A stretch of 64,000 bases of DNA from Dirofilaria immitis (Eukaryota > Nematoda > Chromadorea > Rhabditida > Onchocercidae), in assembly GCA_024305405.1 (NCBI GenBank), contig JAKNDB010000087.1:2604001-2668000 (forward strand). The letters are read 5' to 3'. Under the pieces are notes generated by a model that saw only the letters and a program-made list of their open reading frames with translations, had not been told where the DNA came from and did no database searches. Shown piece after piece: positions 14,346 through 27,012 of the stretch. The translations under genes were made by a program, and so were the position numbers. Position 1 is the first letter of the stretch. The number at the start of each line of letters is the position of its first letter.

Positions 14346-15559
14346 TACATATGGTAAAGAATGAAGAATGTTGTAAGAGAAATTTAAGTACTTTTAAAAA
14401 TTCCTTCCACTAAAAGTGCAAAAATATTATTAATTTAATAGCAATGGTAAAACAGCTGAGTTTTTTTTTATTAAATCGATTTTTAGGAAATGGCTTGTAG
14501 AATGTTTTCAAATTATAATAAATGATACATAGAAATGGATAGATAGATAGATAGGTATATGTGCATAATACACATATATGCACATATACATACGTACACA
14601 CATATATATAATATAAAGAAGAAAAATGAAATGGGAAAAATTGTTGGATAATCTTGAAATTTAAATTTAAAAAAAAAAAAGAAGGAATTCTATCTATCTA
14701 TTGGATCAAGTTGTATGTGTATAAGCATATATATATATATATTTGGATATATTGCAAGCGTACTGGGCTATATTGCTTACATAACATGACATATATCTAT
14801 GTGATATATTTGCATATTGAAGAAATGAGAAAAAGATGAAAATGAATGGAAAATTTTGAGAATTAAATTTAGAATAATTAATAAATTTAGATAATGCATG
14901 TTTGAAACTAATTCTTCGGATATTTATATTTAGAAACGAATCATCGAGTAAGTCTCCAATATCAAGAATCAACAAGGAAGAATATCCTACAATATAATTC
15001 GAATAGATCATATTTTTCCAGAAACTTCTTGATTAACTGACAAAAATATTGGAAAATTACTAAGCATAGTACAAATAAATGAAATATAACAAAACATTCT
15101 GGAAATGCTTATGCTTAATTCACCCGGAAATTCTTCTATTTATTCAGTAACTCTTCAACTAACCAAAAATATACATATAATCTTAAACATCAAAAATCAC
15201 TCTCATTTGTATATTATAATTTATGAAAAGTAAAAATCAGATAGTAGAAAATAGATTCCCAGGTAATCAACCAATTAGTTTTTCTCGATTCTGACCACCT
15301 GTAAATAAGTTGATAAGTACCCATACGAATTGGATATAACTGGCCAAAAAAGCAGATAAAATGACGATTACTAAAACGATGAAGATATGATATAATATGA
15401 ATGAGATAAAGAAAGAAGCGGATAATCAAAATGATAAAAGAGCGGACAGACATAAATCAGCAAAGTAATGGGAAAGAAGAGAAAGAGCTGATGAAGATAA
15501 TGAATAGGACGAATCAGAAAGATAGGATAGTAAGTGTCCAATTGAGGAGGCAGAAGATG

Positions 15560-15830
15560 AACGACATACTGATGTATTATCGATAGAATAACAATGAAGA
15601 GATGAATGAAGGAAATGGATAAATCTAGATGAATAATCGGCTGATGGTTAGATAATTCAAATGAGTGGATGGATGAAATGAATAAATTAGATGAGTGAAA
15701 TTATTGAGTGGGTGGATAAAATAAATGAGTAGGTGGATATGAATGGAATGGCTAAACGAGAATAGTAAATGGATGAATGATATGAGCAAATAGATAAGAT
15801 TGAGTGGGTGGATAAGATAAAATGATGAGG
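15560..15830. repeat. Degenerate GGATGA/GAGTGGG purine-rich repeat
   Basis: Many imperfect copies of motifs such as GATGGATGAA, GAGTGGGTGGATAA and GATGAGTGA follow each other with irregular spacing. It looks like an old, decayed simple-sequence array. Confidence 0.6.
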
Positions 15831-16154
15831 AACAGTATGCAAATATGTTTAATTAGTCAGATGGTTATAATTATAAATAATACGATTATCATTTTTTTAC
15901 CTTTTGTTGTTATTGAAAGAAGAAAAAATAAAAAAAAATGGAGAACATATGGGAACGGAACAAATGTGCCCTTTGATCTTTATTGCATGATAGATGATAG
16001 ATGACCTTTCGATAATTAAGCAAACAGAAGGATGTAAAAGAAAGTTTGCATTTACTTTTACATAGAAAATTGAAATGAATCAGCCTGTGATAGTTGATGA
16101 TATGTATGCATATTTATTTCTTGGATTTTTGATTTGGAAGAAAAAGAAAGAAAA

Positions 16155-16440
16155 ATATCGGGAATGAGAAAAGGATGGAAATATCGGGAATGAGAAAAGG
16201 ATGGAAATATAGAGAGTGAGAAAAGAATGGAAATATCGAGGATGAGAAAAGGATGGAAATATCGAGGATGAGAAAAGGATAGAAATATAGAGAGTGAGAA
16301 AAGGATGGAAATATCGGGAATGAGAAAAGAATGGAAATATCGAGGATGAGAAAAGGATGGAAATATCGAGGATGAGAAAAGGATAGAAATATAGAGAGTG
16401 AGAAAAGGATGGAAATATCGAGAATGAGAAAAGGATGGAA
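16155..16440. repeat. 26-bp minisatellite, 11 copies
   Basis: Eleven consecutive 26-bp units fill exactly 286 bp. All share the frame ATAT-(6 variable bases)-TGAGAAAAG-(variable)-GGAA. Variants differ at positions 5-10 (CGGGAA, AGAGAG, CGAGGA or CGAGAA) and at the GGATGG/GAATGG/GGATAG end. Units 4-6 and 8-10 are identical in order, giving a 104-bp higher-order period. Confidence 0.97.
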
Positions 16441-19400
16441 ATATTCGAAATTAATAAATATTAATTAGCTTCTTGAAAATATAAATTGTTTGTTACGAAA
16501 ATATCAAAGTATCAAAGTTTTCTTTTCATTAATTTTTTTCTTTGAAATGGGAAAAAGGAAGTAATAGAAATCAATTTGTTCCCGTCTTAATTAATGCTTT
16601 CATTGGTTCGTTTTCTCTTTTCCTCTTTTTCTACCTCTCTCTTTTACTCTTTGCATTTCCCTTTCTTTTCTCTTTCTCTTCAATGTTATACAACAATCGT
16701 TTTAAAAAATCAAATAATATATCACTAAGGCAAATTAATCATTAAGATATGTATTATAAAGCTAAAACTCACTGTTCCCTTAGTAATTGATAAGTTGGAA
16801 ATGGATTGTACAATAATAAAAGTTTAAATATAATTTTAAAATGAAAGTAAAAAAGATTTTACTTTTTATTATAATTTCATAATTTTTAAATCTAAATCCA
16901 TTCATAATTTTCAAATAATACATTTATTCATATACTAATTTTAAGATAATCTTATAAAAGTTTGAAGTGAAGTGGTTGTTATATTATTGCCAAATATTCC
17001 TTTCAAATAATTATAAATTCATATGTGACATTTTTAAATGATATACTAATTTAACTTTTTTTAACTTATACAAAGAATTGTTATCTTCTAACTTATATAT
17101 GAAATTATTCAATCCTATAAAGAAGAAAAAAAAAAGTGTCTTACATCTATTCTATTTATTATAAAATTTTAGCATATTTATTTCACGGAATTTACTTTTT
17201 GGTCATCTGTTGACCAGAAATGTCCAGAAAAAAAACGGATATTTTCAAGGAATCTTAATATTGTCGAAAAAGTTCATTAAGTTTAATTTAATATAAAAAT
17301 TGGCAAAATTCTCACAAAAATTACTTTTATCACTAATGTATATGTGTCGAAGACTTCTATTTAAGAAATCTTATAATTTTATTTCATTTTATATCGAATT
17401 TTTTTCTTTAATTTAATAGTTTATGAATATTTATCTTGCATCGATTCAATAATCAAAATATATACTTTGATTTAAATGAATATCATTAATTATTATGTTA
17501 TTAAAATTTATTAATGAAAATTCTTATTAATTATTCAAAAACTAAGATATTTGTTTTTTTTCTATTCCCCGAACAATTTTTATAATAAATTATTTAAATT
17601 TAAGAAAAAAATTCATTAAAATTTTACAATTATAAAATACAATTCGAGTAGCAATTTAAAATCCTTTTTTTTCATTCCGTCTTTCGTCCTTCCGGGAATT
17701 TACAAATTTAATGATAAGGAAAATAGAACTATTTGATATTTAATTGATGAAAATTTTTAATTTCTAGAATCATTCCATTGAGTTATTCCTAATCGATTAG
17801 CTCCTTCTATCATTTTTCTAATTTTTTTTTGTTGCTATTTTCTTTATTTCTTCTTGATTCATTCTAAATTGCCTTATCATATTTCATAGAGATTGTCATC
17901 ATGATAATCAATGACAAGATATTTTAATTTCAATTGTATAGTATGAAGAATGACAAGTTTATAACAAAGGGAAAAAGCAAAAAATGAGAGATCTCATATT
18001 AGATTGATACGGGAAAGTTTGTAACAAATTTATGATAAATTTTTGCAATTTCAATAAATTAACAATGCTAATTTGTTAATTTGTAATAGATTATCAATTA
18101 ATTTTATTGTTAATTAAATTAGACAATCAAACTTTTAAAAATTAAATTCAAAATATCTAATTTAATATTTTAGCAATTTAATCATGATGGAAATTACTGC
18201 AGTTTTGTAATTTTCACCAATCTTGTTTATCGGGAATATTATACATAAACGATCAACGATGAGCATGATTTTGATGGTCATCTTATCGCATATTTATTCC
18301 ACTATAGTAGTGACCATCAACAAATCCTATTTACTTTTTTGTCAATGACCTTTGTTATTAAACAAGTGCTGAATATCAATCTGACATTGTGATACGTTGT
18401 AAATATTCTATAATAATACTCATATAATACTTACATATATGTATAAACATGAAATTTACATGAAAAATTATTTGCATTGAAATAGTCATAACAGTTAAAT
18501 TAGATAGAATTAAATTTTAATTATAAAAAAAAAAAAAAGATTAAATTTCATGATTTATTGAAATTATTGATTTTGGAAAAATGAAAGGCAAAAATTAATA
18601 ATTGAAAATTTCAAATTAATTAAAATCTGAATAATTTCAAAGAAAAGAAATACAGAATAATAAAATCATTATTTATCTAATACTTAACACATATAGAAAA
18701 AGTTCATATAAAGAATCATCCGTATTTTCAATCATTGAATTGATTAAATTTTATGATTCAAATCACTGGAAATATTTAATGGAATAAAATGTGAAATTCA
18801 ATAACTAAAAAATTTTTATTAATTAAAGTATGAGTATTTTAAAAGAAAAAGTAACAGAGATATAGAATTTGCACTTAATTTATATTTTTATTTTCATGAA
18901 AAATGATCTGCTAACCAAGAAAATGTAACGAAAAATAAGGGAAAATGAAATGGACAAAGCAAAAGATTTTATAAAAGTTTGAAAAAACAAATTCATCAAT
19001 TAATAAAAAGAATTTTGAATTATTGAGAAAGTTTTCCCTCAGATTTGAAAAATGAATAAAATCTTTTAGGCACAGTATCAAACTTTCTTATAATGTCTAC
19101 AGCCAATAAAACAAATAAACCATGCTAAGTTTTATCAAGATAAATTTTAAATTAAATTTTCGTTCTATTGATCATGATAAATTAGATATGATTTATCAAT
19201 TTATTAATTGTGTTCATTAATTAATCATATCAATTAAAACGTATAATTGTGAAAGAATAAATGATTTTGTCATTTTCTATTGATAATGATAATAATGCAT
19301 CATTTAATTAAAAATAAGATCAAAACCAGCCAAGCGCATAAAAAATTTCGTTAGAAAATTGATTGAATGATATTTCAAGTATGAATGAAAATTCAAATGC

Positions 19401-21931
19401 AAATAAAATTGCAATTATTTATTCCATAAATTTAAGTATACACTTTTATTATTTAATAATAATTCGTTAAAACGAACTTTTGGAATTTTTATTTTTGAAT
19501 ATATGCTTTAATTATTACTTAATCATTTGTTTATTAAAATTTCAATTATTCAAATTTGTTTGAATGAAATGTTGCAAAAAAATTCTTTTTCTTTCGGTAA
19601 GCTAAGATAAGGTAAAGATAAGGTTACAAATCAAAAAGCTAAACAAAATTGATAATTTATTTATTTGTAATAGTTTAGAAAGTGATTCACAGGCATTTTA
19701 GCATTAGTTATTTAATTACTGCTATTTGTATGCTTTGGTGATAACGACGGATTTGGAAATCTAAATTGGGATTGATTCAAATTTAAATTTGAACTGTGAA
19801 ATTTCTAAGCATTATAATATTTCTATAGTTATAGCTATTGATGATTACAATTAAGTTAATCTTTGTCATGTATTCTAATATAAATCAATTTTCATATCAG
19901 TAATTCAAATTGATAATATAATACAAAAGGAGAAATGAAGAAAAATGAAGAATTGTGCAAGAGAATTTAAATTATTAGAAATGAAAATAATAAAATTATA
20001 TTGTAATTTTAGTTATCAAAGTGCTAATAATGATAAAAGTTGAACAATAATGATTATTAATTATAAAGGAAAGTGAGAGAAATTTCAAATTGAGTGAGAA
20101 TGAATTGAGTGAAAAAGTTTTTAATGACAAACATAAATGATTTGGCGGGATTTAATGAGGAAATTATCTGTCGGCGATTTGCCAATTTTTATGAAATGTT
20201 AGTTTGAATTTCATGCATATTAAAATGTAAAAGAAATGCAACGAAATTGATAATATGAAATTTAAAAATTAAAAAGAAAAAAAAACGAAATAATATGAAA
20301 GAAGTTGAAGATCTCAACTTATGTGCGGAGATTTCCATTTCATATTCATCTAATGCAATAAAATTGTACAATTACATTAGCATTATCATCATTGTTAATA
20401 TAAAATAATTTTTATTTCTTATTATCATTGTTGTTGTTTTTAAATTGCCGGAAATTTAAAAAGAAAACATTTATGGAAATATTTTAAATGGAATGGAATG
20501 ATAATTTTTTAAATGATTTAATTATCAGAATATGTATAAATCATATGATATTGTGATAATATGAAATGAATCGTTTGAAATTATGGAATTTTAATTTTCT
20601 TAAATTTCACATTTTGTATTATATTTTGATCGTTTTTTTTCATGCAAAATATTATGGTTAACTTTGATACTTATTTAATTTAATATTTTATAAATTATAA
20701 TTGTAATACTTTTTTCTTGCATATAATGTGTGAAAATGATTTTAAAAATAGTTATGCATATTTCATACAATATATACATTGGTGAAATGAGTTCTTTCTA
20801 TATTTAGTTCAAATATAGAAAAATAATCAACGTCTTATCATTATATGATAAGACATTGTTGATCATTTACTTGTAAACACATTCTTATTCATCCTAACTA
20901 TAAAATAATGCCAACAATATTATCATAACATTCCTAACAAACTTAAGCATAAATTAGACAAAATTTAAAAGTTTTTATACAAAGTAAATAATAAAATTTT
21001 TTACAATTAAATTAAAAATTCTTTTTGCAATTAAATTTTTGCTTACATTTTTCAAGCAAATTTCTAAAATTTGCTTGAAATTTTAAAAAATAAATTATGC
21101 TGTATTATTTAATTAATAATAAAGAGTCTAAGAAAAATAGATGTGAAGAGAAGGAAAAAAGAAAAATATAGGAGAGATAGAGGAGATAAAAGATAATTTA
21201 AAAAGTTTGAAAAGGAACTAAATTTTAATCACAAAGATTATGATATTGTAGAACTTAAATTTCTATTAGAGAATGCTGATAAATTTTTAATTTAATTTTT
21301 TGTTTATATTTCTTATTTCTTACAATCCTATCCTATCATATTTATTTTGAGGCATTTATTATTGTTTATATGGCATTAATATTTTACTGATTTCATAATA
21401 TCATTCGATTAATTAACAATCATTTAATCAATAATTGCTTAATCAACTGGAGGTTAAATTCGTTTTTATCTTTTCCCACAGCTTTTCTTTCTTAATTATC
21501 ATTTCTCTTTGATTGTAGAGAATTAATCACAATTATCAAAAAAACGCAAAATTAAAAATACATTTTAAAAAGTGATTCAAACAATTTTAATATTATTCAG
21601 AATGTCATTTCACTGCACAAATTATAAAAATTTTTTTGAATCCAACAAAACTTTACTTTTCGTTTCTTCCCTCTTCAGAGTTTTTATCATATCAGTACTT
21701 TTATTTCATAACTTCGCGAATATTTTCTTCTCAACTTTCTTCTAAACTAATCAAAACTAAATCGAATTTCGGTAACTTTTGACGGATTTAAAACCTGATA
21801 AAAATTAATGAATCAATAATTTAAAAATGACATTAGATAAAAAATTCTTATATCTTTTATTCCCATCTGATACAAATGAGAAATGATGTTTAAGCGATAA
21901 TAATTACCTGTACCAACATGAATCTTTCCAT

Positions 21932-22096
21932 TTATCCTGTTTCATTTGAAAAATTGTAAGAATTTAAAGCCCAATCTAAAATAGGTCCTATTTTATCACT
22001 CATTCCCCACTTTGTTACCATGGCACGTGAAATCAATATTGCCATCCCAGAGATCAGAAAATTAAAATACCAGAAAGAACAACCAACAATTTATGA
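21932..22096 (-). pseudogene. Orphan FtsH/YME1-type peptidase fragment
   Basis: The minus-strand frame ending at the TAA at 21932-21934 contains RAMVTKWGMSDKIGPIL. This closely follows the M41 peptidase-domain segment of FtsH/i-AAA/m-AAA proteases (consensus A-R-x-M-V-T-x-W/F-G-M-S-x-K-x-G-P). It ends in SNETG, which resembles the SDETA that follows in bacterial FtsH after a longer spacer. Nothing upstream encodes the AAA ATPase module or the HExxH zinc site; the next feature is a ribosomal gene. It is therefore a relic or transposed fragment, not a working protease. The source could be a host mitochondrial protease gene or an endosymbiont (Wolbachia-type) insertion. The family call rests on one motif. 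Confidence 0.4.
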
Positions 22097-22202
22097 TAAT
22101 CAAAAATGGCTCACTCAATAATATTCGCAAGATATTTTAATAGACATAAACTGAAAATGAATGCGAACAGAACATATTTCGAGAAATCTCTTGAATATGA
22201 TG

Positions 22203-22352
22203 TCACTGTTCTATTGTTGATTTTAAAGTCCGACTTAAGAAAGTCTTGAACTGTGCAGCTCTTGCCATTACTTGACGCTCGCTAATCGCCTTCTGAAAGA
22301 CGGCAATACTCACTGGGATTGGATCATCGATGAATGTGAACGACAAGTACAT
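22203..22352 (-). CDS. Candidate 49-aa protein downstream of rps-9
   Basis: A 49-codon ORF on the same strand as rps-9 starts 280 nt after that gene's stop codon and is clearly less AT-rich than its surroundings. The translation is balanced in composition (FIDDPIPVSIAVFQKAISER, then QVMARAAQFKTFLSR), unlike the K/N/I/F-rich random frames nearby. A TTTTTAG acceptor-like site lies about 35 nt before the ATG, so a downstream operon gene with spliced-leader acceptor is possible. The family is not recognised. It lies only ~110 bp from the FtsH-like fragment on the same strand, so it may instead belong to the same inserted or decayed segment. Confidence 0.35.
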   Translation of the reverse strand: MYLSFTFIDDPIPVSIAVFQKAISERQVMARAAQFKTFLSRTLKSTIEQ

Positions 22353-22631
22353 TGAGTATAAATTTGCTAACTACTGGTCTTGATTCTAAAAATTCGCCTG
22401 CTTGGGTCACAATACTTCACCGTTTACATTTTTGTTACTCACATATTTATGATATGAAAACCAGAACCTCCAATAGTAAAAATGTAATCTTCCCATTTTT
22501 AAAAACCGCATATTACTACGAGACATAATTCTTGAGTAGCAACTAGAAACTAGGGAAATATTTATTTTAGGACGCGCAGAATAACAATGATAAACGACAA
22601 CAAATAAAAGCCATTTTTATGAAGCCTTCTT

Positions 22632-24110
<1,479 letters not shown>

Positions 24111-24252
24111 TTCGTCCCACTTTTGTCAAGTTACTTTCACAAATACTTAATGCAATCTCTCTGAATTACCTTAATATCAAATGGTAAATCGAGGACAGAT
24201 CAATGATGATGTCAAGCGTGAATTTTTATATTGAACCGTCTCAAGAGAAAAT

Positions 24253-24324
24253 GCATTCCACGTTTCACATGTCAAGATATCTCAAACATTGCATGTTTTA
24301 GTGATATCTCAGCATGTGGAATGC
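24253..24324. repeat. Imperfect hairpin upstream of rps-9
   Basis: GCATTCCAC (24253-24261) pairs with GTGGAATGC (24316-24324). Inside lie CACATG/CATGTG, two GATATCTC copies and a central AAACATTGCATGTTT palindrome (24284-24298). It sits 140-215 bp upstream of the rps-9 start codon, where promoter elements would be expected. Confidence 0.6.
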
Positions 24325-24539
24325 TTTTAATCGGAGCACACATACATACATACTACGTGAAGAACACAAAATGAAGTAGTAGCTACTAAATTTCTATTGT
24401 TACTTGAAAGTCCAAAATTTGGAGAAACATGTCAACTCTACAAATGTAGCGTAAATTCCTATAAATCGATAACTTCATACGCGTAAAACACATGCAAACA
24501 CCACAAACACCAAACGAATTCCATACCCACCATCTCCAG

Positions 24540-24745
24540 AAGCCTATGAGCGCCAACACCGATTCCTGGGAATATATAGCTGCAATTGTACAACTATATC
24601 AGGAAATCGTTTTAAGAGCCTTAGGTTGCGAATTTCAGTTGGGATGTATCTGGATTATTATCAAAATTCAGAAGCGACCTTAGGTATCAATAGAGTTTGG
24701 TTCCTTACTGTTTCCTTCAATGATATTTACGCTTATCGATAAGAG
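24540..24745 (+). pseudogene. Cyclin-fold-like relic (tentative)
   Basis: The plus strand from 24540 reads KPMSANTDSWEYIAAIVQ then LYQEIVLRALGCEFQL, then stops in frame at 24680. The pattern W-E-(4)-IVQ-(5-6)-LRxLG-x-x-F resembles helix 5 of the first cyclin box in the cyclin K/T/L/Q group. After 24641 the +1 frame continues open to 24745 with GMYLDYYQNS, which could be the shifted continuation. No partner exons were found. It stands out as a GC-richer island in AT-rich DNA. It is either a decayed gene piece or chance similarity. Confidence 0.22.
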
Positions 24746-26175
24746 ATTACGACAAATTGTAACACAAGCAATGTGCTGTATTTTAACAACAAGAGGTCAC
24801 ACAATTGTTTAATATAAATTTTAATCCCAGCTTTCTGTTGTCGTTTAATGTATATTTCATTTCAAAATTTTAAAATCATTTCTGACATAATAGAATTAAT
24901 ACACATTGTTGATTTACCGAAGAAAATATGTCTTTCACTATGTAAATCAAAGATACTTATATTTGTCGAGAATAAAAATTTGTTTACAGGGAAAAGATTT
25001 GCAGGCAACATTTGATAACTACATATTCTTATTCTCAAGATTTTACAATGAATTATAGAAAATAGCTGAAGATAGCCATTTGATACTTTAACAGTTATTC
25101 AACTTGTTTTAACATAGATTGCACCTACCAATGAGGACCACTTTCTATCCAATTCAGTTGATGGATTAGTTAAATTGTTATCGTTTGTTCGATTTGACAG
25201 CGGGAGAAATCGAAACTAAAATAAAAAATAATTATTTAATATTAAGTCTTGTAACATACAGAAAATAAATACTTATAACGTTGCTTACTAATTATTTATA
25301 TGGTCTGTGAACTTCGTGATTCTATATGGATTTTCATTTTTAATTTAACTTGGCTCATTGAAATTGCTAGGTGATATTGGCTTAATTTTATTTTTTCTTG
25401 GAAAATTCTTACATTAGCTTAATTTACTTTGATTGGAAAATTTAAGCTATTATTATATCTATTTTAAAATTATTTAAATTTAATAATTAATGTAATTACG
25501 GTAATTCAACAATGTAGCAATACTGATATGATAATCATAATGTTTAAATTTAAAAATTATGAATAAATATATTATGCAGAAAAAAAAGAAGCCATAGAAA
25601 TGAAAATTAGTCAAATCTTGAGGATTGTATCAAACTAAAGGGGAGGAATAAATGAGAAATAACATATATTGATGTTATTAAGAAGATGATGAATAGTTAA
25701 ATCGGTCTAATATATAATGCAGATAGTAATAATATTGAAATCTTTAATATTTTTAAACCTAATTGTGATCAAATTCTTAAGCTCTTTATTTAATATTTAA
25801 TAATAATAGTAATATTTCATATTTCATAATTATTAATCGATTTAAGAATTAGAATTGAAAAATATATATAATTAAATAAATTGGAAACTGGAATAAAATA
25901 ATAATAAGCAGAGAATTTATGCATATTTAATAATTTGATAGTAGTAATTACTGTATATTTCAATTCATGTACTTGATCTTGATATTAGCAGCATACGTCT
26001 AATTATATATTATTGAACGATGAAATTTATTTATCGAATTTACGGTAATTATCATACAAATTGAAAAGAGTAGTATGCATTGTACATTGAAATACGGAGA
26101 CAGGCACCGATTTATTTAGTTAATGTGATTAAAGGAATCAAAATAGAAAATTATTCATTGCTAATTTTAATATTT

Positions 26176-26365
26176 GATTATTATCTCTTGAATTGATTAT
26201 TTACACTATTAAGTTGATTTAATGACATATCTATTCTATTTTGCTAAAATAACAAATGCTGATTTTTATTCAATGTCATAGATGTCATGGATTATTTTCA
26301 AAATTCCAATGTATGCCATTAAAACAACTTAATAGTGTAAATAATCAGTTCAAGAGATAATAATC
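26176..26365. mobile_element. MITE-like element with 53-bp terminal inverted repeats
   Basis: Arms 26176-26228 and 26313-26365 are reverse complements with only three mismatches in 53 bp. The ends begin GATTATTATCTCTTGAA. ATTT directly precedes the left arm and directly follows the right arm, a plausible 4-bp target duplication. The 84-bp interior is non-coding, so the element would depend on a transposase elsewhere. Confidence 0.75.
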
Positions 26366-26736
26366 ATTTCAAATAATTATTTATGTTATCCTCTAGTTGA
26401 TAGTGTAGAATATGTTCATTGATCAAAAGCGCTAAGTCGATACATTTATATATCGGAAATCTGAAAATGGCTCGAAATGATTCGTATAGTTAAATCCACT
26501 TTGGTTAATGCAGTTACCGTTATTTCAATTATTTTACTCTTGATCTGTCAAATGATAGCATTTGTCGGTAAAAGCTGAAAGATGTAATTACTTGCAAATG
26601 GATAGGAATGTTGAAAAGATCAAACGGCGATGCCGCAAAAATTGTAAATAAACGAAAAATCATGATATACAAAGAATATTAAAGTTTAGGTATCACATTA
26701 AAGTTATAAGAATGTCAACAAGCTGAAAGGATAAAG

Positions 26737-27012
26737 ATGTTTGCTATCAAAGCATTCGATTCACTGGTCAACAAAGTAAGGTCAATCAATAAAAGAAGCG
26801 ACATGTCGGAGGAAGATTTAAAAGGGAAGGATTTCGGAGCCAAAGTTAGTTATTCGAAGAATTCGACGATAGCTGAAGTTCAATTCCACAGTCAAAGTTC
26901 AACATCACGAACAACAGCGGTGGTGAAACGAAAGGAGAACGACAAAGCCAAAAGAAAGATACAACGCTGGAGCTGTTGTATAAGTACGATATTGTGTTAT
27001 AATATTGTATGA
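26737..27012 (+). CDS. Candidate single-exon 91-aa protein
   Basis: A 91-codon ORF with a canonical AATAAA only 6 nt after its stop (27018-27023). Its composition is markedly less AT-rich than its flanks. The product is basic and hydrophilic (e.g. DMSEEDLKGKDFGAKVSYSK, then a K/R-rich stretch) and ends in a short cysteine-containing hydrophobic tail (RWSCCISTILCYNIV). No known family is recognised. A GTATAAGTAC donor-like sequence near the end leaves room for a spliced form with a different C-terminus. It could be a short lineage-specific gene or the 3' exon of a longer one. Confidence 0.4.
   Translation: MFAIKAFDSLVNKVRSINKRSDMSEEDLKGKDFGAKVSYSKNSTIAEVQFHSQSSTSRTTAVVKRKENDKAKRKIQRWSCCISTILCYNIV

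Larger units (their letters stand above)
14085..21931. other. Large AT-rich gene desert
   Basis: About 7.8 kb without a supported gene. Open frames here are short, AT-driven or lie over microsatellites. It contains TG/TATG microsatellite tracts near 14290-14345, AT-rich tracts near 14560-14750, a degenerate purine-rich GGATGA-type repeat (about 15560-15830) and the 26-bp minisatellite. It may include unseen regulatory DNA for the flanking genes. Confidence 0.55.

Noticed and set aside
20832..20854. Short palindrome GTCTTATCA-TTATA-TGATAAGAC
   Set aside because: Nine-base arms are expected by chance in AT-rich DNA of this length, and no gene lies nearby.
24500..24600. YIFPGIGVG on the minus strand, resembling a malic-enzyme motif
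   Set aside because: It is the reverse complement of the better-supported cyclin-like frame and has no other malic-enzyme block.
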